DNA of 64,000 nt, taken from contig CAJUSI010000060.1 of NCBI GenBank assembly GCA_910589035.1, positions 4,480 through 68,479 of the forward strand. Reading direction: 5' to 3'. The notes below the pieces were generated by a model, which was given only the letters and a program-made list of their open reading frames with translations, was not told the origin of the DNA and did not search any database. The DNA is from an uncultured Acetatifactor sp. GTDB lineage: Bacteria > Bacillota > Clostridia > Lachnospirales > Lachnospiraceae. A program made the position numbers and the translations under genes. Shown piece after piece: positions 1-8,925 of the stretch (positions are counted from its first letter, which is position 1; each line of letters opens with the position of its first letter).

Positions 1-2
1 AC

Positions 3-209
3 GCTTCCATTTACCTGATCAGCAACTATGCCGAGGGCATAAATCCCGACTGGGAGAAGACCATCCACGCAATCTACGAAGAGACTGCGCCAAAGATCGG
101 CCGGATTATGATCCGCGCCATCGCCGCCATTGACCCGGAGAAGATAGAATGCCATTGCCAGGATAATCTGGTGGGGACCAATATCGGCGAACATAACAGG
201 ACAGTATAA
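3..209 (+). CDS. Nucleoside phosphorylase-like protein, C-terminal fragment
   Basis: The window opens inside this reading frame; 68 residues and a TAA stop at 207-209 are visible. The segment LISNYAEGINPDWE followed by an Ala/Ile-rich helix resembles the C-terminal SDYA...DW region of the purine nucleoside phosphorylase / MTA-SAH nucleosidase superfamily, where the Asp contacts the base; here that position reads Asn. The assignment rests on this short motif. It is supported by the next genes, which encode a BMP-type nucleoside importer, so a nucleoside-cleaving enzyme would fit. The catalytic part lies outside the window, so a different fold cannot be excluded. Confidence 0.4.
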   Translation, partial: ASIYLISNYAEGINPDWEKTIHAIYEETAPKIGRIMIRAIAAIDPEKIECHCQDNLVGTNIGEHNRTV

Positions 210-245
210 TAATACCTGGTATGAACGATACACAGTATTATACTG
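202..245. promoter_or_regulatory. Inverted repeats upstream of BMP lipoprotein gene
   Basis: CAGTATAATA at 202-211 is the reverse complement of TATTATACTG at 236-245. The right arm also sits in a perfect palindrome, CAGTAT-T-ATACTG, at 233-245. The block lies 25 bp before the lipoprotein start and overlaps a TATAAT at 205-210. This could be an operator with repeated half-sites or a weak hairpin after the upstream stop codon; no T-run follows, so an operator is favoured. Confidence 0.4.
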
Positions 246-269
246 ATATATAAAACCGGAGGAGAAAAA

Positions 270-1286
270 ATGAAAAAACTAGCAGCGATTGTGTTGGCGC
301 TGTCCATGGTGCTGTCCATGGCAGCCTGCGGCGGAGAGCCGAAGGAGGAAGCGGACAAAGACGAAAAAGACGGCTTCAAGGTGGCGCTGGTCATCGGCGT
401 GGGAGGGCTGGGCGACGGTTCCTTCAACGACAGTATGAAGGCCGGCGTGGATGAAGCGGTTGAAAAGTACGGCATCACCTACCAGCTGGTAGAGCCCACG
501 GAGGTGGCGGAGTTCGAGGGGCATTACACCGACCTGTCCGCATCCGGAGAGTATGATCTGATTGTGACCGGCGGCTATGACGCCGCAGAGGCCCTGGGCA
601 AGGTGGCCGCCGCGTTCCCCAACCAGAAGTATCTCTTTGTGGACGGCAGCGTGGAAGGTCTGGACAATGTGACCAGCGTGACCTACCGCGATAACGAGAA
701 GACCTATCTGCTGGGCGTGCTGGCGGCTATGACCACCAAGACCAACAAGCTGGGCATTGTGCTGGGAGTCGATACGCCCTCCCTCATTGTGTTTGCGGCG
801 GGCTTTATGGAGGGCGCTTACTCCGTGAATCCCGATGTGGAAGTCAACGTGAAATATGTGGGTTCCTTTAACGACACTACCACAGCCAAGGAGCTGGCCA
901 TGACATTGAACGACGAGGGCGCGGATATTGTCTATGCCGCGGCAGGCGGTTCCGGCCTGGGCGTGTTCAGTGCGGCGAAGGAAAAGGGATTCCTGGCCAT
1001 CGGCGCCGATACCAACCAGTGCCTTATTGACCCCGATGTGATTATGGTTTCCGGCATCCGCCTGGTGAATGCCACCATCTGCAACGGCATCGGCGCTGCC
1101 ATCGACGGTACGCTGGAGGGCGGCAGCAGAACGGAAGGACTGGCGGAAGAAGCTTTGACCTACACCAACGAGGGCTCCAACGTGGAGATTTCTTCCGAAG
1201 CGATCAACGCGGCGGAAGAAGCCAGGAAGAAGATTATTTCCGGTGAAATCGCCGTCCCCGCTACCTACGAGGATGTGACGAAATAA
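270..1286 (+). CDS. BMP family substrate-binding lipoprotein (nucleoside ABC importer)
   Basis: This 338-residue protein is the extracellular binding component of a nucleoside/purine ABC importer (BMP/Med/PnrA/YufN family). The N-terminus is a lipoprotein signal with lipobox SMAAC and lipidated Cys20. Family features follow: GVGGLGDGSFNDS near residues 44-56, the FVDGSV segment, and GIVLGVDTP in the second lobe. GGAGGA lies 6-7 bases before the ATG. ATPase and permease genes follow after a 244-bp gap that contains a hairpin, an arrangement that usually allows more binding protein than transporter. Substrate (nucleosides such as guanosine or inosine) is inferred from the family. Confidence 0.93.
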   Translation: MKKLAAIVLALSMVLSMAACGGEPKEEADKDEKDGFKVALVIGVGGLGDGSFNDSMKAGVDEAVEKYGITYQLVEPTEVAEFEGHYTDLSASGEYDLIVTGGYDAAEALGKVAAAFPNQKYLFVDGSVEGLDNVTSVTYRDNEKTYLLGVLAAMTTKTNKLGIVLGVDTPSLIVFAAGFMEGAYSVNPDVEVNVKYVGSFNDTTTAKELAMTLNDEGADIVYAAAGGSGLGVFSAAKEKGFLAIGADTNQCLIDPDVIMVSGIRLVNATICNGIGAAIDGTLEGGSRTEGLAEEALTYTNEGSNVEISSEAINAAEEARKKIISGEIAVPATYEDVTK

Positions 1287-1299
1287 GCAGGATATAAGG

Positions 1300-1357
1300 A
1301 AGAAAGGTACATGGGTACAGGCTCTCGTGTACCTTTCTTGTCTGATTCGGTCTTTTT
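1300..1357 (+). terminator. Hairpin between lipoprotein and ATPase genes (partial terminator)
   Basis: A perfect 12-bp inverted repeat, AAGAAAGGTACA (1300-1311) and TGTACCTTTCTT (1328-1339), has a 16-nt loop, with a TTTTTT run a little downstream near 1351. The spacing from stem to T-run is long, so partial termination or 3'-end protection of the lipoprotein mRNA is likelier than full termination. The following transporter genes have no obvious strong promoter of their own. Confidence 0.6.
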
Positions 1358-1530
1358 TGGTCAGGCTTTTGGATCTACACAGCAAACCTCCATGCATAAA
1401 GCCTATAGGGCAGGCCTGGCTGCACCGCTAATTGCCCGGAGGTTTACTGTGTGCCTGCACTTGGCGCACTGGGATGCACACAAACCGCAGGCAGATTACA
1501 GGACATATACAGTAAGGATGGAGGACGGGC

Positions 1531-3054
1531 ATGTACGCAGTAGAGATGCGAGGGGTAACCAAACGTTTTCACGGAACGCTGGCCAACGATTATGTGAATT
1601 TCTTCGTGAAAAAAGGAGAAATCCATTCTCTTTTGGGGGAAAACGGAGCCGGGAAAACCACATTGATGAATATTCTCTTCGGCCTGTACAAGGCGGATGG
1701 CGGCAGCATCCGCATTCATGAGAAAGAGACGAGAATAGATTCGCCGCTGGCGGCAATCAGCCAGGGGATTGCAATGGTGCATCAGCATTTCATGCTGGTG
1801 GACACGCTGAGCGTGGCGGAGAATATTGTGCTGGGACATGAACCGAGAAAGGGCGTCTTCTTTGACCGGGAAAAAGCCTTTGAGAAAATTACGGAGATTG
1901 CGGAGAAGTATCATTTTCAGATCGATGCCAGGGAGAAGGTGGGCAATCTGTCCGTGGGCGTAAAGCAGCGGGTGGAAATACTGAAGGCGCTGTACCATGA
2001 ATCCAGTGTACTGATTCTGGACGAGCCCACGGCAGTGCTGACTCCCCAGGAGGCGGATGATCTGTTCCGGGTGCTCCGGGGGCTGAAGGCGGACGGCAGG
2101 ACGATCATCATTATCACCCACAAGCTGAAGGAGACCATGGCCATTGCGGATACGATTACCGTGCTGCGCAAGGGGCGGACCATTGCGACCCTTCCCGCCC
2201 GGGAGGTCAGCGAGGAGAAGCTGGCGGAGCTGATGGTGGGACGGCTGGTTTCCTTTTCCGTTGACAAAAAGCCGCTCCGGGACAATCGTCCGGTGAAGAT
2301 GAAGCTTTCCCATGTGACACTGCAGAAAGGAAGCAAAAAGGCGCTGCAGGATGTCAGCCTGACAGTCAGGGGCGGTGAGATCCTGGGCATTGCCGGTGTG
2401 GAGGGAAACGGTCAGACCGAACTGATCGAGGTATTGACGGGACTTTGCTCCCGGTACAAGGGAACCGTCACGGTGGGTGACAGGGATGTCAGCCGGGCCG
2501 GTGCAAAGAAATTACTGAATTATGTGGGACATATTCCGGAGGATCGGGGCAAGCGCGGCTATGTAAAGGGTTATGCCAACTGGGAGAACATGATTCTCGG
2601 ATACCATACCAGACCGGACTACATTACGAAGGCAGGCATTTTAAAGACAAAAGCCATCCAGGAGGTTACCCGCAGGGGGATAGAAGAGTATGACATCCGT
2701 ACGGACGGCATCGACCAGACCACGGACTCCCTCTCCGGAGGCAACCAGCAGAAACTCATTGTGGGACGGGTGCTGATGCACCATACGGGCATTGTCCTTG
2801 CGGCACAGCCCACCAGGGGCGTGGATATCGGCGCCATCGAGTACATCCACACGCAGCTGGTGCGGCTGCGGGACGAGGGGGCGGCGGTGATCCTGATATC
2901 GGCGGACCTGGATGAGATCGTCAAGCTGTCCGATGAAATTGCGGTGCTGTACGAAGGCAGTATCGTGGCCAGGAAGCCGGCGGCAGATTTTACGGGAAGA
3001 AGCATCGGGGCATACATGCTGGGACATACAAAGGATGAGGAGGTGCAGGCGTGA
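1531..3054 (+). CDS. Nucleoside ABC transporter, duplicated ATP-binding protein (NupO/YufO-like)
   Basis: This 507-residue protein carries two fused ABC ATPase domains, typical of the sugar/nucleoside importers. Domain 1 has Walker A GENGAGKT (residues 36-43), signature LSVGVKQR and Walker B LILDEPTAVL. Domain 2 has a degenerate P-loop (GVEGNGQ), signature LSGGNQQK and AAQPTRGVD where Walker B is expected; this asymmetry is normal for the family. GGAGG precedes the ATG. Its stop overlaps the GTG start of the first permease gene, indicating translational coupling. It powers uptake by the permease pair that follows. Confidence 0.95.
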   Translation: MYAVEMRGVTKRFHGTLANDYVNFFVKKGEIHSLLGENGAGKTTLMNILFGLYKADGGSIRIHEKETRIDSPLAAISQGIAMVHQHFMLVDTLSVAENIVLGHEPRKGVFFDREKAFEKITEIAEKYHFQIDAREKVGNLSVGVKQRVEILKALYHESSVLILDEPTAVLTPQEADDLFRVLRGLKADGRTIIIITHKLKETMAIADTITVLRKGRTIATLPAREVSEEKLAELMVGRLVSFSVDKKPLRDNRPVKMKLSHVTLQKGSKKALQDVSLTVRGGEILGIAGVEGNGQTELIEVLTGLCSRYKGTVTVGDRDVSRAGAKKLLNYVGHIPEDRGKRGYVKGYANWENMILGYHTRPDYITKAGILKTKAIQEVTRRGIEEYDIRTDGIDQTTDSLSGGNQQKLIVGRVLMHHTGIVLAAQPTRGVDIGAIEYIHTQLVRLRDEGAAVILISADLDEIVKLSDEIAVLYEGSIVARKPAADFTGRSIGAYMLGHTKDEEVQA

Positions 3055-4124
3055 AAGCTTTGAACAGGATAAAGAACCAAATCATGAAAAGCGAAGTGCT
3101 GCTCTCCCTGATTGCGCTTCTTCTCTCCCTGCTGGTCTCCTCCGTGGTGATTGTCATTGCGGGCTATTCGCCATTTGAGGCCTACGGCGCCATGCTGGAC
3201 GGGGCCTTCGGCAGCGGCTATTATCTGGCGCAGACCGTGGGCACGGCGATTCCGCTGATTTTCTCCGGCCTGGCCATGGCGATTGCCGCTAAGGTGGGCG
3301 TCTTTAACATCGGGATTGAGGGGCAGATGATTATCGGCGCGCTTCCGGCGGCGCTGGTGGGCACTTATGTGACGGGGCTTCCGGGCTGGCTGCACCTGCC
3401 TCTCTGTATCCTGGCGGCGGCCGTATGCGGAGGATTGTGGGCGGCCGTGGTGGCGGTGCTGAAGAACAGGCTGCGTATCAACGAGGTCATCCTGACCATT
3501 ATGATGAACTATGTGGCTATGTATATCGTGGACTATCTGGTGAATTATCCCTTCCGGGCGGAGGGCATGATTATCCGCACGGAGGAGATCCGGCCCACTG
3601 CCGCCATGACCACGCTGGTTGCCCACACCAGGCTGTACTCCGGTATTTTCCTTGCTGTGGGCGCGGCGGCTGTGCTCTGGTTTGTATTGAAGAAGACCTG
3701 CTTCGGCTACGAACTGCGGGCGGTTGGCAGCAATCCCGACGCGGCGGAGGCCGCCGGTATCAACCGGAAAAAATATGTGCTCTGGGCAATGCTTATCAGC
3801 GGCGCCCTGGCAGGTGTCGGCGGCGCAGGGGAAGTGCTGGGCTTCTATGGCTATTATATTTCCAATATGACCAGCGGCTACGGCTTCGACGGTATCGCCA
3901 TTGCCACCATGGGCCGGGGCAATCCCTTCGGTACCACGCTGGCGGCGTTTCTGTTCGGGGTGCTGCGCAACGGCGCCACGGGCATGAACCGTTCCACCAG
4001 CATTCCCGGCGAGTTTATCCAGGTGCTGCAGGCGCTGGTCATCCTGTTCGTCTCCACGCCGGGCATTATCCGGGCCGTGCAGAAGCGCGTGAAACGTAAA
4101 AAAGTGAAGAAGGAGGCCGCATAA
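3051..4124 (+). CDS. Nucleoside ABC transporter permease 1 (NupP/YufP-like)
   Basis: This 357-residue integral membrane protein belongs to the BPD_transp_2 family. The N-terminus has a long hydrophobic segment (LLSLIALLLSLLVSSVVIVI). The conserved central region AVGSNPDAAEAAGI is the cytoplasmic coupling loop that contacts the ATPase. The GTG start at 3051 overlaps the TGA of the ATPase gene (GTGA). The C-terminal tail is Lys/Arg-rich, as expected for a cytoplasmic end. It should form a heterodimeric channel with the next gene product. Confidence 0.93.
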   Translation: MKALNRIKNQIMKSEVLLSLIALLLSLLVSSVVIVIAGYSPFEAYGAMLDGAFGSGYYLAQTVGTAIPLIFSGLAMAIAAKVGVFNIGIEGQMIIGALPAALVGTYVTGLPGWLHLPLCILAAAVCGGLWAAVVAVLKNRLRINEVILTIMMNYVAMYIVDYLVNYPFRAEGMIIRTEEIRPTAAMTTLVAHTRLYSGIFLAVGAAAVLWFVLKKTCFGYELRAVGSNPDAAEAAGINRKKYVLWAMLISGALAGVGGAGEVLGFYGYYISNMTSGYGFDGIAIATMGRGNPFGTTLAAFLFGVLRNGATGMNRSTSIPGEFIQVLQALVILFVSTPGIIRAVQKRVKRKKVKKEAA

Positions 4125-5041
4125 TGGATTTTATCGTAAGCTTACTTGCAGGTACCATTCGTGTCACGATTCCGATTGCGTTTGCCGCTTTGGCGGGCGT
4201 CCTTTCCGAGCGCTCCGGCGTCATCAACATGGGACTTGAGGGCATGATGCTCATGGGCAGCTTCTTCGGCGTTGTGGGCTCGTATGTTACGGGAAACGCC
4301 TGGATGGGTCTGGCGTTTGCCATGGTCTCCGGCGCAGTGTTCGGTCTGATTATGGCGGTATTTACTATCAGCTTTAAATGCGAACATATGCTGGCCGGCG
4401 TGGGCATCAATATCCTGGCCAGCGGCCTGTCCATTGTATTGCTGCAGATGATCTGGGGCACCAAGGGGAAATCCGGCATCGTGGAGGGACTTGGGATTAT
4501 CAGCGTTCCGCTGCTGAACAAAATTCCCGTGATCCGGGAGCTTATCGGGACTGTCTCCCCCATGTTTTATATACTGCTGTTGTGCGTATTCCTGCTCTGG
4601 ATTGTGCTGTACCGCACGCCGGTGGGACTGAGGGTGCGCGTGATCGGCGATAATCCCTTTATGGCCGGTTCCATGGGCGTAAAGGTATACAAATACCAGT
4701 ATATCAGTCTTATGGCTGCCGGTATGCTGGCGGCTATGGGCGGCGCCTATCTTTCCATCGGCGATATCAATATGTTCAGCAAAGACATGGTGTCGGGCCG
4801 GGGCTACATTGCCCTGTCCATGGTGATTCTGGGAGGCTGGCATCCGGTGAGCGTCGCGGCCTGCGGCCTGATCTACGGCCTGGCGCAGAGTCTGCAGTTT
4901 CGGCTGCAGACCGTGGACATTCCGCCCCAGCTTGTGCAGATGCTTCCCTATGTGATTACTATTTTTGTGCTGGTCTTTGCCAGAAACAAGAGCAAAGCCC
5001 CCGCCATGGAGGGCGTGCATTACTATCAGAAAGGAGAATAG
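4124..5041 (+). CDS. Nucleoside ABC transporter permease 2 (NupQ/YufQ-like)
   Basis: This 305-residue membrane protein is the second BPD_transp_2 permease. The early motif LAGVLSERSGVINMGLEGMML is diagnostic of the YufQ-type subunit, and RVIGDNPFMAGSMGVKV is the coupling loop. The ATG shares a base with the preceding TAA (TAATG), so translation is coupled. The length matches the family. It ends five bases before the V4R protein gene start. Confidence 0.93.
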   Translation: MDFIVSLLAGTIRVTIPIAFAALAGVLSERSGVINMGLEGMMLMGSFFGVVGSYVTGNAWMGLAFAMVSGAVFGLIMAVFTISFKCEHMLAGVGINILASGLSIVLLQMIWGTKGKSGIVEGLGIISVPLLNKIPVIRELIGTVSPMFYILLLCVFLLWIVLYRTPVGLRVRVIGDNPFMAGSMGVKVYKYQYISLMAAGMLAAMGGAYLSIGDINMFSKDMVSGRGYIALSMVILGGWHPVSVAACGLIYGLAQSLQFRLQTVDIPPQLVQMLPYVITIFVLVFARNKSKAPAMEGVHYYQKGE

Positions 5042-5045
5042 GCCC

Positions 5046-5804
5046 ATGAGCGGAAGAGACGAAGCGCTGTCAGAGAAAGAGGCGTTGTCTGGCAAAGAAG
5101 CGCTATCAGGTAAAGAGGCGCTGTCGGACAAAGAGGTACTGTCTGGCAAAGAGATGCTATCGGACAAAGATGTGCTGTCTGGCAAAGAGACACTGTCGGA
5201 TAAAGAAGCATTACCGGACAAAATAGCGGAAGTCCGTAGTCGGCTTGCCGGTCTGACATTCGACGAGGAAACCGTGCAGGCCATGCGGGAGAAAATTGCA
5301 GCTCACCCGGAGCTGAGTAAGGCTTTCGGGGAGGCGTACGGCAAGTACGGCCGGGGGGAATCCATCCGGCCCACCCTTGGCAATGAAATGCAGATATTTT
5401 ATATGCGGGAGCGCCAGACCTTATCCTTCTTGCTGTTTCCTGAGCTTTTGAAGCTGGAATATGAGGTGGCGCGGATGATCGGGGAGAGCGTGATGGCGGA
5501 TCAGATGGGCGGTTACACCCTGCCCGAGATCATGGCTCATAACGAGCCCATCGCCGCCAGGGACAAATACGCCATCGAAGAAGTGGTTGAGGCGGATGAA
5601 AGGCATGCCGTATACCGCCATTATGAGTGCGCGGACTGTTACGGCGTGCCGAATATCGGCATGAAAATATGCGCCTACGAGGCGGGGACTGCCGCCGGGT
5701 GCTTCAGCGCGGCCCTGGGTAAGCGCTGCGAAGTCACGGAAACCAAATGCTGCGCCAACGGGGATCCTTACTGCGAGTTTCTGGTGACCGTTGTGGAGGA
5801 GTAA
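5046..5804 (+). CDS. V4R-domain protein with N-terminal hexapeptide repeats
   Basis: The 252-residue product starts at the ATG at 5046, behind AAAGGAG in the end of the permease gene. Residues 6-59 are nine tandem six-residue units of the form E-x-L-S-x-K, predicted as a charged helix or disordered linker. The rest matches a V4R (4-vinyl reductase) small-molecule binding domain: a Tyr/His/Cys-rich segment, KICAYEAGTAAGCFSAALG, then the C-terminal ETKCCANGDPYCEF motif, whose Cys residues are the typical V4R pattern. Its place at the end of the nucleoside importer operon suggests a sensing or accessory role; the ligand is unknown. ATC-hydrolase-like proteins share part of this signature. Confidence 0.75.
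   Translation: MSGRDEALSEKEALSGKEALSGKEALSDKEVLSGKEMLSDKDVLSGKETLSDKEALPDKIAEVRSRLAGLTFDEETVQAMREKIAAHPELSKAFGEAYGKYGRGESIRPTLGNEMQIFYMRERQTLSFLLFPELLKLEYEVARMIGESVMADQMGGYTLPEIMAHNEPIAARDKYAIEEVVEADERHAVYRHYECADCYGVPNIGMKICAYEAGTAAGCFSAALGKRCEVTETKCCANGDPYCEFLVTVVEE
5061..5222 (+). repeat. 18-bp tandem repeat, nine in-frame copies
   Basis: Nine contiguous 18-bp units follow the form GAAGCGCTGTCAGAGAAA, each encoding Glu-x-Leu-Ser/Pro-x-Lys. Copies differ mainly at the second codon and at the Gly/Asp/Glu codon. The period is exactly six codons, so copy-number change would keep the reading frame. Confidence 0.95.
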
Positions 5805-5842
5805 TCCGTTGCGGAGAAATAATTAAGGAAAGGAATAGTCGT

Positions 5843-6964
5843 ATGAAAAAGCTTGGATTCGGATTAATGCGCCTGCCGCAGAACGATGCGGCAAAGGCAA
5901 GCGATGTGGATATCGAACAGGTGAAAAAGATGGTGGACCTGTTTATGGAAAAGGGCTTCACCTATTTTGACACTGCCATCATGTACAATGGGGGAGCCAG
6001 CGAGAGGGTGGCGAAAATTGCGCTGGTGGACCGTTATCCCAGGGAAAGCTTTACCATGGCCACGAAACTTCACGCGGCCTTCTTCAACACTCTGGAGGAG
6101 CGGGATAAGGTTTTTGATTCTCAGCTTGAGAAGACAGGGGCAGGATATTTCGATTATTATCTCCTTCACGGCATCGACAGCTCCATGCTGGCCAAATACG
6201 AGGAGTTTGACTGCTTCGACTGGATTCTGGAGAAAAAGGCCCGTGGGCTTGTAAAGCATGCAGGGTTCTCCTATCATGATTCCGCGGAGCTTCTGGATGA
6301 AATCCTTACCAGGCATCCGGAGATGGAGTTTGTACAGCTGCAGATCAATTATCTGGACTGGGAGAGCCAATGGGTGCAGTCCGGGAAATGCTATGAGGTG
6401 GCGGTAAAGCACGGCAAGCCCGTCATTGTCATGGAGCCGGTGAAGGGAGGCACCCTGGCACGGGTTCCGGAAGAGGCGGAAAGGCTGTTTAAGGACTATG
6501 CGCCGGAAAGGTCGATTTCCAGCTGGGCCATCCGCTTTGCGGCTTCCCTGGAGCATGTGATGGTAGTGCTCTCCGGCATGAGTAATGTGGAACAGATGGA
6601 GGATAATATAAGCTATATGGAAGAGTTCCGCCCCCTTAACGAGGAAGAGAAGCAACTGACTGCAAGGGCGGCCCGGATCATAAACTCACAGATTGCCGTG
6701 CCCTGTACGGGATGCGCCTACTGCACGGGGGGCTGTCCTGCGAAAATTGCCATTCCCCAGTATTTTTCCCTGTACAATGAGGATATGCGGGAGAACCTGA
6801 AGGAAAAGGGATGGACGGCTAATTATTCCCAGTATGCGAATCTTGCGAAAAAATTCGGAAGGGCCGGGGAATGCATCGCCTGCGGCCAGTGCGAGCGGGT
6901 ATGTCCCCAGCATTTACCCATTATCGAGAGGCTTAAGGAAGTGGCAAAGCATTATGGCCGATAA
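5843..6964 (+). CDS. Aldo/keto reductase with C-terminal 4Fe-4S domain
   Basis: This 373-residue protein starts at the ATG at 5843 behind AAGGAAAGG. An upstream in-frame extension exists, but GFGLMRLP is the normal N-terminal strand of the family. The TIM-barrel part contains YFDTAIMYNGG with the catalytic Tyr, and an ATKL segment with the Lys. The C-terminal part carries two cysteine clusters, CTGCAYCTGGCP and CIACGQCERVCP, expected to bind 4Fe-4S clusters. Such ferredoxin-fused reductases are common in anaerobic clostridia and presumably draw electrons from ferredoxin-like carriers as well as NAD(P)H. The substrate is unknown. No operon partner is evident. Confidence 0.92.
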   Translation: MKKLGFGLMRLPQNDAAKASDVDIEQVKKMVDLFMEKGFTYFDTAIMYNGGASERVAKIALVDRYPRESFTMATKLHAAFFNTLEERDKVFDSQLEKTGAGYFDYYLLHGIDSSMLAKYEEFDCFDWILEKKARGLVKHAGFSYHDSAELLDEILTRHPEMEFVQLQINYLDWESQWVQSGKCYEVAVKHGKPVIVMEPVKGGTLARVPEEAERLFKDYAPERSISSWAIRFAASLEHVMVVLSGMSNVEQMEDNISYMEEFRPLNEEEKQLTARAARIINSQIAVPCTGCAYCTGGCPAKIAIPQYFSLYNEDMRENLKEKGWTANYSQYANLAKKFGRAGECIACGQCERVCPQHLPIIERLKEVAKHYGR

Positions 6965-7222
6965 TTTTCAAGCGTTATGCCCGAAAGGCGCAGACGGGCG
7001 ATTGTCTTCGGCACCGGGGAATAGGATCTGCTATCAGAAGCAGCTGCGGTATATGCAGTGAAGCAGGCAGGGGTATGGGTATTCTGCAAAAGGCCTAGAT
7101 ATTCTCAGACCGGAATCGCAGAATATTTATGAAATACGCCGGGAGATTCCGGGAGGCAATGGATCGGAAAGAGGGAGAGTTTCAAATCAGGAAGGAATTC
7201 CCGCCGGGAGTGGGCAGGAGGT

Positions 7223-8593
7223 ATGGGAATGAAATATGATGTGATTATCATAGGGGCAGGGCCGGGAGGAATCTTCTCCGCATATGAATTGATTCAGAGA
7301 AAGCCCGGATTGAAGATTGCGGTATTCGAGGCAGGGCATGCGCTGGAGAAGCGCCGCTGCCCCATCGACGGGGAGAAGGTGAAATCCTGCATCGGCTGTA
7401 AGAGCTGTTCCATTATGAGCGGCTTTGGCGGCGCGGGCGCATTTTCGGACGGAAAATATAATATCACCAATGATTTCGGGGGCACCCTGTACGAGTATAT
7501 CGGCAAGAACCAGGCGCTGGAGCTGATGCGCTATGTGGACGAAATCAATATGAACTACGGCGGCAGGGGCACGAAACTGTATTCCACCGCCGGAACAAAA
7601 TTAAAAAAGGAATGCATTCAGCATGATCTGCATCTCCTGGATGCGTCCGTGCGCCATCTGGGGACGGACATCAATTATATAGTCCTGGAAAATCTCCATG
7701 CATATCTGCGGGACAAGGTGGAGTTCTTCTTTGACACGCCCGTGGAGTCGGTGGCGCGCACGGAAGGGGGATATGAAATCAGGTATGGGGAGCGGTCCTG
7801 CTTCTGTGAGAAATGCATTATTTCCGTGGGGCGCAGCGGCAGTAAATGGATGGAGCGGGTCTGCGGGGAATTACAGATCCCCACCAAATCCAACCGGGTG
7901 GATATCGGTGTCCGCGTGGAGCTGCCGGCGGAGGTCTTTTCCCATTTGACCGACGAGCTGTACGAGAGCAAGATCGTCTACCGGACGCCCAAGTACGGCG
8001 ACCGGGTGCGGACCTTCTGCATGAATCCCAAGGGAGCGGTGGTGAATGAGAACACCAACGGCATTATCACGGTAAACGGGCACAGCTACGAGGATCCCGC
8101 CAGGCAGACCAACAATACGAATTTCGCCCTGCTGGTGGCAAAGCATTTCTCCGAGCCCTTCAAGGATTCCAACGGATACGGAGAGTCCATCGCCCGGCTG
8201 AGCAATATGCTGGGAGGAGGGGTGATCGTACAGCGGTTCGGAGATCTGATACGGGGGCAGCGCTCCACCAACCAGCGCATTGAGGAAGCGTTTATCACGC
8301 CCACCCTGAAGGCCACTCCGGGGGATTTGAGCCTCGTGCTTCCCAAGCGCATACTGGACGGAATCATTGAAATGATCTATGCCCTGGATAAGGTGGCTCC
8401 CGGCACCGCCAACGACGATACGCTGCTCTACGGCGTGGAGGTGAAATTCTACAATATGGAAGTGGAAGTCAATGAGCGGCTGGAATCCTGCCATGAGGGG
8501 CTTTACATTATCGGGGACGGAAGCGGCATCACCCATTCCCTCTCCCATGCCTCCGCCAGCGGCGTCCATGTGGCGCGGGATATCGCCGGCTAA
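7223..8593 (+). CDS. FAD-dependent dehydrogenase (COG2509-type)
   Basis: This 456-residue flavoprotein starts at 7223 (AGGAGGT just before). The N-terminal Rossmann motif is DVIIIGAGPGGIFSAYEL. The next segment, CPIDGEKVKSCIGCKSC followed by GFGGAGAFSDGKYN, is the cysteine-rich signature of this uncharacterised dehydrogenase family. The C-terminus has the second FAD contact GLYIIGDGSGITHSLSHA. The substrate is not known. It is flanked by about 260 bp without genes upstream and by remnant sequence downstream, so it appears to be transcribed alone. Confidence 0.9.
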   Translation: MGMKYDVIIIGAGPGGIFSAYELIQRKPGLKIAVFEAGHALEKRRCPIDGEKVKSCIGCKSCSIMSGFGGAGAFSDGKYNITNDFGGTLYEYIGKNQALELMRYVDEINMNYGGRGTKLYSTAGTKLKKECIQHDLHLLDASVRHLGTDINYIVLENLHAYLRDKVEFFFDTPVESVARTEGGYEIRYGERSCFCEKCIISVGRSGSKWMERVCGELQIPTKSNRVDIGVRVELPAEVFSHLTDELYESKIVYRTPKYGDRVRTFCMNPKGAVVNENTNGIITVNGHSYEDPARQTNNTNFALLVAKHFSEPFKDSNGYGESIARLSNMLGGGVIVQRFGDLIRGQRSTNQRIEEAFITPTLKATPGDLSLVLPKRILDGIIEMIYALDKVAPGTANDDTLLYGVEVKFYNMEVEVNERLESCHEGLYIIGDGSGITHSLSHASASGVHVARDIAG

Positions 8594-8689
8594 GATAGAG
8601 TCCCGTTTACAAGGCCCGCAATGGTAATGAGGAAAAAGAAATCATGGACCATCGGGTCAAACTGTTTCCATATGGGGAGGGTTTTGCAT

Positions 8690-8830
8690 TTATGGCGCAG
8701 GAGGGCACTCGGAGGCGCCCGGCACAAGGCAGGAAACCGTTGCCAGGGTGCCCTCCATCAGCTCTGGTATCTCCCCTGCAATATACTCCTCCGGCGGCCT
8801 GGTCAGCCTGTAGCCGTAGCCTTTTTTAAG
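8690..8830 (-). pseudogene. Remnant of an Rrf2-family transcription regulator
   Basis: On the minus strand a 40-odd-residue frame reads KKGYGYRLTRPPEEYIAGEI, then PELMEGTLATVSCL and a short Cys-containing tail before a stop. This matches the Rrf2/IscR pattern GGYRLARPPEEIxLGEI-x-ALEG-x-L-x-x-VxCL in order and spacing. The N-terminal winged-helix half is missing, and a stop codon lies close upstream in frame. It is best read as the degraded C-terminal half of such a gene. The next plus-strand gene ends at 8593, so the remnant is not overlapped. Confidence 0.5.
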
Positions 8831-8890
8831 ATTGAAATCCGTAAATCTATTATCCGGAAGAAAGCTTTATAATGGCTACTTTTTTCAAAG

Positions 8891-8925
8891 AAAAGTGCCT
8901 GCATCATGCAAGCACTTTTGATAAA
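8891..8925. terminator. Hairpin at the left edge of the AT-rich island
   Basis: AAAAGTGC (8891-8898) pairs with GCACTTTT (8912-8919), with inner pairing TGCAT/ATGCA and a small loop. The stem is flanked by A-rich and T-rich sequence on both sides, so it can act as an intrinsic terminator in either direction. It marks the point where base composition shifts to AT-rich. Confidence 0.6.

Noticed and set aside
5061..5222. CRISPR array
   Set aside because: The units are contiguous 18-bp copies without spacers and lie in frame in a coding sequence.
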